64,000 nt of DNA from Channa striata (lineage: Eukaryota > Chordata > Actinopteri > Anabantiformes > Channidae): assembly GCA_033026295.1 (NCBI GenBank), contig CM065173.1, positions 1,984,001 through 2,048,000 on the forward strand. Direction: 5' to 3'. Shown piece after piece: positions 26,901 to 38,820 of the stretch. A model generated the notes under the pieces. That model did not search any database and was not told the origin of the DNA. It worked only from the letters and a program-made list of their open reading frames with translations. Within the stretch, counting starts at the first letter, position 1, and every line of letters starts with the position of its first letter. Both the position numbers and the translations under genes were made by a program.

Positions 26901-29488
26901 ACAAAAATACGTTTAGCTCTATAATTGATGATTTTTATCTTGACTTGTCCTACTCAGCTCTGTTACATACTAGAATATTTTTGTCACTATATATTTTTAG
27001 TTAGAAGCAGCTGGAAATTTGAAAGTAAGAAAAAGTAAAGAATATGTCAGATCAGTTTCTGAAGCTTCCTTTTTTGTTGCCTCAAACACAAATTCTGCAG
27101 ACTTTGTTCTAATGAGATCAGCATGTAAAATGCAGATGAGGCCTAAATAGTACAGTTCTAATATAGCACAGTGTTGAACAGATTGTTCTTTGGATGCCTA
27201 CTCATGTGTGATTAAATCATAGACACAGTGTGGGCTTTGTACCTCCAAGCGTTGCGTGTCTGCATGGCAGTGTGTTTTTGTCTTAACACTACAGGACACC
27301 AACAATCCTTTCTGCTTCATGTCCCCGCTGAAGACATGACAAATGGTAACTGATCTGGATGCTGCATCATCCTGGAGGAATCCTTTCAATATTAAGTCCG
27401 TATTCATACAGACATTTGCCCTATTTTCAAACACTACAAGAGGCTGCGTTAGTGGGGATTTGTTGTTTTATGGACTGAAATATGATCAAGGATGGGCAGT
27501 TTGAGTGACAGATGGGTGTTTATGTAGATGGCAAAACACAGCATAATGGGGTGATTCAGAGGCCACTTAGTGCCAACCCTTGTGTGGTGACTGATTCTTT
27601 AGGAGTGTGAATTCTTCCCCTTACATGATTCAACGTGTATCTTCATACATTGGCCATGGTTTGATGTAAATATGATTTATCTAATAGCTATTTTAATTTA
27701 ACTTCTATTCACACTATACATTAAGTCTTTGTGTTTTGCAGTGATGGAACTAGGCACATAATTCAGCTTCTACACTTCACTCCACTAAATATGGTATGGA
27801 AGTATTGTACTCTTTACTTCCCTATATTTATGTGACAGTTTTATTTACTTTTTAGATGGAGATTCTCAGTCTCACACAGAATCCTCCTCTTCAATCAGAC
27901 TAAAGAAGCTACTTGAATGAGTAGCAAAAAGTGTCTAAAGCCTTCAGCCAGAGTGAAGAACTTATTTGGATGGTAGTGAAACATTTCCAGCCGCCAAGAA
28001 AGTCCAGTTGAGAAGACTAAACCTAAAGCTTTGATCAATTTAGATAAACACTGCTTTCTATCAGAGTGAAATAAGATGATGGACCAAAAAGATCAGTGTC
28101 ATGTAGTAATAGGTAGAGAGAGCATCAGGTGCTGGGAGGTGGTTTGTTTGGCTTCTCAATAAGCCCATGAACAGTTAACTAATTACAGACCTTATTTGTT
28201 GAACACATTTACACACTGAATGGTAAGCATTGGAGTCAAAACTTTAGTGGGAGTTGAATTCTTCTTTTTTTTGTCTCCAGATCAGCAGGAGAGGTGCATT
28301 TTTTTAATGCCCAGCTGGGGTAACTTTATTAGTTACTGTAAAAAAATCCTAATCTGTAGCATTGTTATTTTACCTTAGTCTTACAAGTGTAAACCCTTTT
28401 CTGTGTGGCAAACGGGTTGAATGTGTTAAAATCTGTCATTACAGTTTTACTTTTTATGGCTATGTGGCTTCCTCTGGAGAGTTCATATCATGTTCTGTCC
28501 CTATCTGCAGCATTATGATACTTACATGACTGAGGAAAGTAAACGTAGCAAAACCTTATGACCAAAATGGCATTCCTTGGTTACAAGGAATCAGTATGTT
28601 TTTTTTTTGTGATGTTGTTTTTTATGAATACAAATTTATTGCCAAAAGGAATTAGTTGTCAATTTTCTATATTGCTTTAATAAGTTTTTAGATATAATTC
28701 CCATTGTATTCAACTGCATTGTGATAATTGTAAACTTGATTTAATTTTTTTCAGTGTGTAAAGATAAGTGTTTAGTTTTAAAAATGTATTTTTTTCCAAA
28801 AAATGTGGGATACCATGTAAAATTTGTGTGCAGTTGTCTGCAATGATATAAACATTATAAGCAGCAAATTGCAAATAATATTTCTGAAAAAATTACGAAA
28901 CATAAATAACTAAGTTGAAGATATCTAATCTGTATTGAAAATATAAACCTAAATAAAGAACATGCCATAATTACAGTATCTGCAAATGGACCCAGTCCAG
29001 CTCCTGTTCCACTTAGTTACGCCAGTTTAAGGGGTCATACACCACACGAACAGAATCAGAAAGTTAGACAGTATTACTCGTCTTTGTGAATGGGAACTTT
29101 AGAAAACCTTTATGCAAATATCCTCTGCCTTTTCTAATCTTTAGTCCACATGTGCAGCTCTAACAAGTGATGTGTTTCTTGAATTTGCTAATGACCTTCC
29201 AGTTGCTCCTTATGTGCAGTGTTATCACTAAATAGCACGGAAAGTCCATCTGGGAGAATCCCACCGAAAAGCTTGTAAGCACAGCCGGATGGTTCAGCTA
29301 AACGGAGCTGGGAAAACAAACAGCATGTTCCCGATCAAGCTGCCAAGTGTTAAATCTCACTGCTCTGGTTGATGCTAACTAATGCTAATTCCCCAACTTC
29401 TACATTTGAAACACCTTACTTTTCCCTTCTGTGCTTTTCTCTTGTTTCAAAGCTACAAAGTGTTTAATGTGAAAATGAAACTGGGACA

Positions 29489-29580
29489 ATTAGGGCTGCA
29501 GCTATTGATTATTTTGTAATCAATAATTCCATTAATTACTTGATTGGTGGAATCATTGGTTAAAAAATTGGTTTGAACCT
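29489..29580. repeat. fragment of a common teleost MITE
   Basis: AGGGCTGCAGCTATTGATTA then TTTTGTAATCAATAATTCC resembles the abundant fish MITE whose ends read AGGGCTGCAACTAACGATTA. Later GATTAATGAAC near 29754 may be its remnant. Assigned from memory. Confidence 0.45.
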
Positions 29581-30071
29581 TTGCCAAAGAAAAGGAGGAA
29601 TAAGCAGAATAACAGCCAGAAACATTTTCCGGCCATTCAGCTTTAAACGTATAATATCGTGTCATAAATTCAATATAAATAATAGAATTACATCAGGAAA
29701 AAAAGCGAATTGTCCGAAATTTTGTAAAATGACCCAAATGGATTTTCTTGTCTGATTAATGAACATTTTTTCATGAATCTTTTAGATTCATTTCTTGACT
29801 GATTCCAAGCTTTAGTGTTTCATTTCACATTCAATGTGGTGGTGTACAGGCCAAATCATTGTTCTAATATTTATAAACCTGTCTTTAAAAATCACAGTGG
29901 GTTGCCATGGTGGATTTAAAAACATGAATTATAAAACAGTACTTCTACAAGGTGATATAAATGGCTAAAAGTTATCATCAAAGGAAACCAGTTAGCTGTT
30001 TAAATAGGCCTGTCTTAATTTCTCTTGTTATACATGCTATATTGCTATTGAATTTAATATTTGCATTTAAT

Positions 30072-30345
30072 ATGGGTGACTGTGGCTCAGTTGGTAGCGC
30101 AGTCGTCCACCAATCCCACAGTTGTTGGTTCGATCCCTGGTTCCTCTGGTCACATGTCGAAGTGTCCATGAGCAAGACACTGAACCCCGCTCTGCCCGGT
30201 GAGCGTCAGCCAGCTGCATAGCTCCCCCACCGGTGTATGAATGTGTGCATGATTGTGAGTGTGAATGGGTAGATAAGAAGCCGTGTAAAGCGCTTTGAGT
30301 ACCAACAGGTAGAAAAGCGCTATATAAGTGCAGACCATTTACCAT
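30072..30345 (+). mobile_element. tRNA-derived SINE, nearly complete
   Basis: The head has an A-box-like TGGCTCAGTTGG and a B box GGTTCGATCCC (30127-30137). A body follows, then a tail with GTGTAAAGCGCTTTGAGTAC and AGAAAAGCGCTATATAAGTG, where AGCGCTTT and AAAGCGCT can pair as a stem. It ends ACCATTTACCAT. The head is a pol III promoter relic, not a functional tRNA. Related pieces are at 36520, 43615 and 49080. Confidence 0.85.
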
Positions 30346-31499
30346 ATTTAAAATACCTACCACGTCAGCAGTAAAACTCAAATATTTATTTATTTAATAA
30401 ATCTTTTAAAAAATAAACAGTAAATGAAAGAAGGAAAAGTAAAATCTCAGAATAACAAGGTTAAAGAATATTTGCCATATTTGAAATACAAATATGGAAA
30501 TCACTTCTACATTAGCTTCCATACGCAGTTCACAGAGATAGCAGGTTAGCTTGAGATAGCTGGCCATGTCCTGGTTTCCTCCTATTAAATGCAATGTTAG
30601 TGCCATACCTATGGCAACTGGAAACTGAAATTGGATGTAGTCATCATTTTTTTGTGTGTCATTATCTTATAATTAATCATGAAATTTCAGGAAAACAAAT
30701 TTCTTCTCTTGTGAGAAGATAATTTCTTGGTATGATGATTTTTATCAGTTTCTCCATAACTTTTTTACTTGCGATAACATAATTTATCAAAATAGAAATG
30801 AATCGCTGGGCTTCCATATATCTCAATTTTATGCCTTATCTAAGTTTGTGTAATTAAAAATACAATTTTTGTATGGCACAGCAGTGCACATGGCATTTAA
30901 TTTTCTGCCAGATTGTGGTAATGTTTTATGGTACCAGTGTTCATAATGGTACTTACCAGTGGTTGGTAAGTGGTTTTCAAATGTTGCCAATTCTTCTCAT
31001 AGACCATTTTGTGTCAAACTGCAATTTGCCCACTACTGCCACTAGGCAGCAGGTTTGGTTACACAGAGAAGCTCAGTAAAACACAGCAACGTCTTGAAAG
31101 TATTCGATACACATTTTGAAAGCAACCAAATGTTTTTTAATTTCTTTAGTTTCTTTGTTCTGTGTTTTACGATGTATCAAATTGAAATATATATTTTCAT
31201 TCATAGTATCTACTGCATGTAAAGAAACTGAGACCATCTAAACCCGTGAGGCTTTTTCAAGATGCTAGTGAATCTATATAGAATTTCTTTACTGTAGTCG
31301 GATGTAGTGTTTTTACATTTGTTAGCCAATTGGCCTTTTAAATCATTTCCAGCCCAGGACAGGACACAAAAAGGGCAACCTGCCTTACATTTATCTGACA
31401 TTACAGGGTTTTTCTTTAGGTTTTAGAACAGCATAGACTTGTGGGAATGGTGGGGTTGTGAGAATAGTAGTAGTAGTAACACTGCATTGCCACTGTATT

Positions 31500-32430
31500 A
31501 TCATCTTTCCTTTTAATCAGACTTTTTATGAATTAGAGGAATGTTGTCCCATTCTTGTCTGATGCTCAACAGTCTGGGCCTTTGTTGCCGGATTTGTTAC
31601 TTTATGATGCACCAAATGGTTTCTATTTTGGAAAGGTCTGGACTGCAGGCAGCCCAGTTCAGCACCTGGACTTCTCTCCTGTAAAACCGTGCTCTTGTGA
31701 TGGATGCAGTATGTGCGAGGCCCTGAAAGAGACATTGTCTGGATGGGAGTGTGTGTTCTTCTAAAACATCGATGAGCTTCAGCATTGATGGTGCCGATGT
31801 TTAAGCTGCCCATGACATAGGCACTAATGCACCCCCACACCTTGAGTGATGCATGCTTTTGAACTGTTCGCTAATAACAAACTGGATGGTCCCTCTCCTC
31901 TTTACTCAGCAGGACATGGTGTCGATGGTTTCAAAAAAAGAACATTAAAATTTTATTCACCTGAATACACAACAGTTTTCCATTTTGACAATTTTAAATG
32001 AGGTTTCGTGCAGAGAAGACGGTGACGTTTCTTTGCATGATACAACTTTAACTTCAATTCGTGGATTGCACTGACTCTTATTCTAGAAGTGCTGCTGAGC
32101 CCACGCAGTGACGTGCAGTTGAGAGTCATGCATGTTTTTAATGCAGTGTCACCTAAGGGCCCAAAGATCACTGGAAACCAGTTTTGACTCTGGCCTTGTC
32201 CCTTGTGCACAGAGATATTCCATTTTTCTGAACGTTTTGATGATATTATATACTGTAGATGGTGGGATCTTCAAAGTCTTCTCAATTTCACAGTGAGGAA
32301 CATTTTTCTGAAATTGTTCCACAGATTTTAGATTCATTTTGTCACAGATTGGTGAACCTCTGCCCATATTTAGATTCAAGACGCTCTGCTTCTCTAAAAT
32401 GCTCATTTTATACCCCGTCATGTTACTGAC
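31500..32430 (-). pseudogene. Tc1-like transposase, decayed copy 1
   Basis: On the minus strand, an N-terminal helix-turn-helix reads TLKIPPSTVYNIIKTFRK (within 32149-32421). Then come LRGLSSTSRIRVSAIHELKL (31953-32210) and WGCISAYVMGSL (near 31830). The catalytic-region block VLNWAACSPDLSKIETIW (31611-31670) matches the Tc1 SPDLxPIE motif. The end IRQEWDNI is near 31555. The pieces lie in different frames with stops, so it is inactive. No clear terminal inverted repeats were found. Confidence 0.85.
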
Positions 32431-32529
32431 CTGTTACCAATTAACCTAATGGAGGTTTTTTTGGACAAGGGGTTGCAATTTTTGCAGCTCTGCAAGTGGA
32501 GCATTTGAGCATTCTTGCTGGATACAGGA

Positions 32530-33112
32530 TTTGAGAGGTTCATCAGTGTATGACCATTGTTATGAGACAGATCTGGACTGCAAGCAAGTCCAAACTGTCG
32601 CCCCAAAACCGCACAGTTGTAGCACATGCAGAATGAGGCCTGGTGTTTTCCTGCTTTTGCTGACTTCAAGCCATACGCTACCATCAAGACGTTGCCACGC
32701 ATGCAGCATGTTTCTCTAAAATCGCAGTATATGCCTTCATCTTGATGGTACTTTTATGTAGGGAAGTCACCAATGCTGTAGGTATTAATGCACCTCCATG
32801 CCATTAAAGATGCTGTTTTTTATGCTGGATGCACTGTCAGCCTACTCGGTTTTAACAAACACATGTACTCATCTGACTGACTACGAGTCCGTTTCCAAAG
32901 TCCATCTGACATGTGCTCTCGCTCCAGAGTACTCTGCTGCCTTTCTCTGCAGAATTGGTGTATGGCAATAGAGAATGCTTAGCAAGGTCTGTTCCATGAC
33001 TCATCGTTTCTAACAAAGATTGAGTCTTGCATGCATGTTTCTTTTTATAGTTACAAGAAAAAAAGTAATGGCAATGTTTACATTTTCCTGAATTTCTGCA
33101 TAGATTCCTCAT
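32530..33112 (-). pseudogene. Tc1-like transposase, decayed C-terminal copy 2
   Basis: Minus-strand pieces VLWSESTCQMDFGN (near 32910) and FGLACSPDLS (near 32580) correspond to the Tc1 'LWSDEStF' and 'CSPDL' motifs. The copy lies directly upstream, in transcription sense, of copy 1 and has the same orientation. It is frame-broken. Confidence 0.7.
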
Positions 33113-33504
33113 AATATGCGATCCTTATCAAACTGTCAACAAACACAATATTTCTAAGCTGGTGAAACAAACCATTATGAGCTTTCCATTTCTTGAACAC
33201 ACCCATTAAAAAAGAAAGTTATGGTAGACAATGTGATGGCTACAAGATTACATATTTTAGGACATTTGGTGTGAATGCCTGTCTTGACGTCATTCCACAA
33301 CACCTCTGTTGACTAGGTCATTCTAAAATGTGGATTTTGTTTCACCTAAGCCAAGATTGAATTCATTGTTTAGTTTCATTGACTGTTAAGCTCTAGTAAG
33401 CTCAATAAAGAAACACTCTTTAATGTCCCTGAATACTGTTATGACACTAAGATTGTTGACAACCCTAATATGCTGCCAGAGGTTTGATCTTTTCACTTTG
33501 AGTT

Positions 33505-34008
33505 TGTTTACATGGACTTAAGTAACCAGGTTACGTGTCAGGTTAAGTGTCATGTAAAGGAGAAAGCTAGTTTCAGAAAAATTGGATAGGGGATTAGGGA
33601 AACCTGGTTTCCCCCAAGTAGATTTCTGTCGGAGAACACTGATTTCTTTGTCATGGATACACATAACGAGGTTTCATAACGGGCAGTCTCAAACTGCCCA
33701 TATGCATAATAAAAGGCTGCAAACAGGAATATGCAGCAATGTAAAAGAATAAATGGAAGTAGAGGTTTTGCCCCCATGTGTTTTTTTAAACAAAGTTGAC
33801 AGAACAAAGTCTTCCCCTTTTTTTTGTTTCTCTCCCCCTGCACTGTTGCTCTGCTGTGACACAAACACACACAGCAATTTCTGTCATAATACAAATCTGT
33901 CCGCCAGGCTTCCAAAATAAGTTCAAGGTGGAGGAGAAGTCCGGTAACCCTTCTGCTGCATTTCTACACAGATTTTCCCTTGTCAGGTTTCTTAAGTGCA
34001 TGTAAACA
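33505..34008. mobile_element. MITE with about 18-bp terminal inverted repeats
   Basis: The left end TGTTTACATGGACTTAAG (33505-33522) and the right end CTTAAGTGCATGTAAACA (33991-34008) are inverted with a single mismatch. The 504-bp body has no coding capacity. I could not identify a target duplication, so the superfamily is open. Copies occur at 23800-23985 and 44590-44738. Confidence 0.75.
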
Positions 34009-35434
34009 TTGTTTCCAATTACCCGAGAGAGCCGGGTTAGAGTTACTTAACCTGGATTCACATACACGTTTGTCTCCATGTGTGTACACTTTGACAATGG
34101 TTAGGGTTACGCCAGAGGTTGTACTTTTGCTGGAATACTGTGTCCACAGGACATACAGTACCGGCACTGCTGCCTATGAGAGCCAGCTTGACTTTAACTT
34201 AAAACTGTTGCACATAAGCAAAAAAAAATTCTATCTCTTAACTACAATGGCATTGAAGTAATATAAATGCCATCACTACACCTATTCATTCCATTTAAAT
34301 CCTCCCGACTATTTGGGAGAGAACAGCGTGCTGCACGCATGAGCTCACGCACATAATACGGACATTGTATTAGGGGGCTCGAAGGATAAAGTCCGGATAA
34401 TGTTGGAAGCATCTCACTCAGACATTTGAATTCTCACATACACCACCTCCGGACAAAGTCAGGAGACGGTCAGAATTCCTGTGCTTGTGTTAAAGGAGCT
34501 TTATTCTGATAGGTTTTGTTTCTTGGCCATACTATAAACAGGTCTATAACTCAGCAACAGTTTCACTGTTTAAATATAATGGTTTTGACAAGGAGCGACA
34601 GCAGATACACTTCTTTTGCTAACCCAAAACTTTACCACACGGTCTGTTTTTAAAAAGTGCAGAAATGTCAAGACATACTTATTAGCTGTTTCCCAATTTA
34701 AATTGGGAAGAGAATATATAGGCACACAACGATATATGTACATTGTTTCTTTGATTCACTGATGATTTACATTGTTACTGACTTATGAACAGTTTGGTTC
34801 ATAAGTTTGTGTGAGAGAGAATCAGTGAATGTGTCGGGCTCAGACCTGCAGAGGTCTCAACCTTGAGCTGGGTTTTTTTTTAAGGCATTACTAGTAGGAC
34901 AGAATTGTCAGCTGAACCAAGCTGACATTAAAAAACTAGCAGTGAAGAAGGCAGATTTTGGTGTTGTTTCTCAGCAAACAAGTGGCAATTGAACACACTG
35001 CAGTAACTGTAGCCAAAAACTAACTAGCGCGTACGTTCTGTCTTCATGAGGAAAATGAAGCACAAGGCCAGACCTGCAGATGCACAAAATGAAATCACAG
35101 CAGCATTTGCTTAGCCTTTCACATCACTTTCACTCTCTACAGATGGCTTCATATAGGCGGTAATTTCTGACAAGACATTTGTCAGCCCATGCTCTTTTCT
35201 TACAGACGGATTTATTTATGATTTATTCTTATAACAGAGTGGTCTTTTTCACAAACAGAAATTTAAAATTCTGAATTGGCTGAAAAGTTGCTAATGGGGT
35301 CACACTAGTGCAAATGGAGCAGGATACACCTCAGGTTGACGGACAGTAACTGAAACTCTGACTGTCGACCATTTTACCGCCCTCAAAGTAAACGGTTATC
35401 CCTGTTATACTTATTCCTTATTTTTGTTTTTCAG

Positions 35435-35492
35435 ATGTTCCCAGAAATGTTGAGTTGAAGGTCTCAAGACACTGGAGGGAAAGCTGATCCAA
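35435..35492 (+). other. ndst2: candidate ndst2 5' UTR exon with 7-codon uORF
   Basis: A strong acceptor (polypyrimidine plus TTTTTCAG) and the consensus donor GTGAGT at 35493 bound 58 nt. The exon would start with ATG, and this frame closes after seven codons. Inferred from splice signals only. Confidence 0.4.
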
Positions 35493-36370
35493 GTGAGTCA
35501 GTGCACTTTGTTTTTGTATAGTTTTTTGGCTCATAAATAACATTTGTGTACATAGATTATTTGTGCATGTGTTGATCTAAAGTAAGACATCATCAAACCC
35601 AGAATGACCCCCCCCCCCCCCCAACTCCTTATTTTCTCTTGATTGACACAAAGCATAGAGCGTTTAGATTGTGCAGTCAGTGTGTCTGTTGTCATCATTC
35701 CTTATCATAAAATATCTATTAAATATAGTACAAAAATGTGATGTTAACATAGTGTTGCTGTAAACTGATGTCAGTGCGTTTCTCTCAGATAACTTTCATG
35801 AGCAGATGTGCATGAGGCTCGTATCACACCTGATAACCGATACTGGTATCAGTGCATCCTTTAATAGAGACTTGTCCTGAAGCCACTTCAGCATTCTCTT
35901 GCATGCACCATATCCCTGATACTCACTACTCACAATAGTCCCACTTCCACAAAGGCTAGACCCGCTTACGTTATGTTCCTATTGCCTGTTTACCTATCAC
36001 TCTCTTGGCTCTGTTGTTGAGTGATATTTTCTGCCTCCTCCTCAGTTGCAGCTTTTATCCTTATCTGAGGCCATTGTTGTGGCTCTTTCTGCCTCTCAGG
36101 GTTTGCTCATTTGCTAACCTGTAATCGATTTGATTGGTGCAGCCTGAAAACTTGAATCATGACATAAGTTTCCAGTCTACATGAGTGTAATTGCAATTCA
36201 TTTCCTTCTGTCAGCTGTCTTCCTGTTCCTCCTGTCTAAGCTGTGTAGTGTTTCTCTACTTGACAGCTACCCTGTTGACACAAGGCACCGGCTGATGCTA
36301 AGAGTGACTGCTATTAATGCATAGTTGAATCTGACCACACTAGCTAAAGCCTACAATAATTATTTTCTTA

Positions 36371-36775
36371 AGCCCCTTTTAGACTTGAACTTTTGAGGAT
36401 GTGAGGAAGATCAGGTCCAGACGTTATCTAGAGTTTTTCTTTCAGACATGCCGCCAACATTGAGAGATAGTCTGGCCGACATGCGTTCTCACTTGTCAAG
36501 AAATACTCTATAATTGGGCAAGGGGTGGTGCTTGGGGCTCAGTTGGTAAGGCAGTCCTCCACCGACCACAGGGTCAGTGGCTCGATGCTGCTCTTCACCT
36601 TCAGGTCCTGCTGCAGTCGTGGCAGAATTACGTCATCACCAAGCTCACTCACTCATGGTGAACTCTCCCGCATTCACATGGGCTCCGCTGGAGATAATCC
36701 AGATTGCACTAGGGAGCTGGCTGGAGAAGATCTAGCCAATGTCTGGGGAATGTCCACCCAATAGCCCGTGGACAG
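36371..36775. repeat. dispersed repeat, copy B, interrupted by a SINE head
   Basis: It matches copy A at 6007-6355 block by block up to about 36510 and again from about 36613 (TACGTCATCA, CTCATGGTGAA, GCACTAGGGAGCTGGCTGGA). The middle is replaced by the SINE head at 36520-36600. Confidence 0.75.
36520..36600 (+). mobile_element. SINE head nested inside repeat copy B
   Basis: GGGGCTCAGTTGGTAAGGCA, GTCCTCCACCGACC and GTCAGTGGCTCGATGC parallel the head of the SINE at 30072. No SINE tail follows. Confidence 0.65.
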
Positions 36776-37134
36776 GCCCAGTGTCATGTCAGGCGTTTGA
36801 CTTTGACTTGTTTTTAAGTTGTACAAAGATGATGGTGTTCTTGGCCATAATCCATACTTGCTTTTTTGGCACTTTTAGTACAGTACACCTACTACTGCTC
36901 CAGCTTAGGTTTGTTTTCATCCCTGACACCTGGCTAAGGCACAGAAACATTTTTAACGTATCATTACTGTCAGATGAGTGCAGGATGTGTAGGTCTCTCT
37001 GTGGCCACGGACTCATCAAAAGCTTGTTCTCTGCACTAATAGCTGATGTGCCTCTTTGTGTGGACGCTGGTCATATGTCGTCTAAATTGCTGTAATGTTC
37101 TGCTAACAGGGCTACTAACATGCAACAGTCAAAT

Positions 37135-37350
37135 CCCTTCAGATAATTCAAAATGCAGGAGCAGGTCTCAGTTTTGAAGAACAAAAAAAGACATGCGGAC
37201 ACCACTGTTTATAACACTCCATTGGCTTCAAGTGCCTGCCCGCATAATGTTCAAACCTCCTACTGTCACCTCAAGACAGGTCAACAGCACCTTCTTAACG
37301 ACTCATCCCCCACTGTAGGATGAAATTTGTCGGAGGGTGAAGCTGACCTG
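37135..37350 (+). pseudogene. L2-like LINE reverse transcriptase remnant
   Basis: The + strand reads LQIIQNAGAGL, then a stop, then HSIGFKCLPA, which follows the LINE pattern 'LQLIQNAAAR...LHWLPV'. No active element remains. Confidence 0.5.
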
Positions 37351-38359
37351 GTGAAGACCACTTAGGCACTGTGACTAATTTCCTTCGCACCTCTCGATTT
37401 TCAGATCTTTGTTTCCACTCTTAAAACAAAAATATTGCTTGCTTGACCCTAATAGGCAGATAACCAATATTTTTGTTTATTTTTTGCATCAATTTTGCAA
37501 TGCTAAACAAAGACATAGACAGGAAAAATGAGAAGACATGGGGTAAGATGTAGAGCAAAGGTCACCAGCCAGACATGAGCCCTGAATTCTATGGTAATGT
37601 GGTGTGTCACCATTAACCCACCTTGGTGCAACCCCTTCATGGAGACTTCATTCTCCCCATATGATAATTCTCCCCATTTTGCTCAGCAGCAAATAACTGA
37701 TTTTGCCTTAACTAATGGCTAGGTGCTGTAAAAGTGGGTAATCATGCCCTCCACTTTGCTTATTCTGTGCTGGTTTCCCAGTTTTCCTTCTTTAGGCTGT
37801 TGTTTGTGGATCCCAGAGGAGCGTTCAGCTCTACTCAATAATCCATTAAACAGCAGATGCTCATTATGACCACAGTCTCCACACACTGCTCCTCCAGCCT
37901 CCTGCACTCCATTTATTATCTGTTCCTCCCCCTCATCTATCTCACCTTCAGCCCATCTGTCTATGTCTGACTGGCATTTCATTATCCAGCACTGACAGGC
38001 CTCGAACAGGGAGTGGCCGTGTGTATTAAAACATGCTACACACTCCTTGATCTAGTGTGTGAAAGCTGTGTGTGAGAGAGTAATACTTGTTTTAACACAA
38101 ACACGTATTGGGGTCATACCCAAGCACTACTGCTTTGAATATATTTTTTAGAATTAATGAGAACATAAATTCAGAGTTTTGCTTATGTGGAAGGAATTTC
38201 AAAGTTCTAACCGATGATTAGTCACACAGCCACATCCATATTGTAAAGCTCTACTTGAGTATCAGCCTGGCATAAAATGGCACACGGTCTCTCCTTGTCT
38301 TTTTGGGGTGTCCCACTATAGCCAGATGAATAAGGCTGATATTAATCCTTCTCATTGTA

Positions 38360-38820
38360 TACAGTGCCTATAAAAATTAGTCCCCCTGTAGTTTTCACAT
38401 TGTATTTGTCTTCACCAACATTGAATTCTGGTTGATTTATTTTGACATTGTATTTTTGACACTAATTAGCAGAAAATGGCTTATAGCGACTATGCCTGGC
38501 TTCTTTACCGGTTTAAGTTTTATGGGTTGGTAGCATATTGAATCTTGAATCTGGGCTAGAGTTTGCAAGAGGACTATAACTGAATGCAGCTAAATATAGG
38601 GAAATCCAGCAGGAAATCCTGAGAAATATGACTTGGGAGATTTGTTTTCCAGCAGGACAATGACCCCAAGCATGCAACCAAAGCCTCATACAAAATGTTT
38701 TTAAGAACCATGATATACACAGTGCTGAACTTAAGGCAATTCCTTTTTTTGTAAAAATATTTTTTAAATATTTTTTAGATGTATGTAATGTGAGATCAGT
38801 GTAATTAATAAATTGACCCA
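38360..38820 (+). mobile_element. internally deleted Tc1/mariner-like remnant
   Basis: It begins ACAGTGCCTATAAAAATTAG, the wording of fish Tc1-like termini. 38644-38706 codes VFQQDNDPKHATKASYKMFL, the second-aspartate region of Tc1-like transposases. The rest of the transposase is missing. Confidence 0.65.

Larger units (their letters stand above)
20891..35434 (+). other. inferred long first intron of ndst2
   Basis: About 14.5 kb of AT-rich sequence without coding exons. Repeats recognised: 22040-22085, 23800-23985, 29489-29580, 30072-30345, 31500-33112 and 33505-34008. From about 24.0 to 29.4 kb I see nothing beyond A/T-rich sequence. Confidence 0.5.

Noticed and set aside
30075..30145. Possible tRNA gene
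   Set aside because: It has A- and B-box-like words but no complete cloverleaf that I can fold, and it continues into a SINE body and tail.
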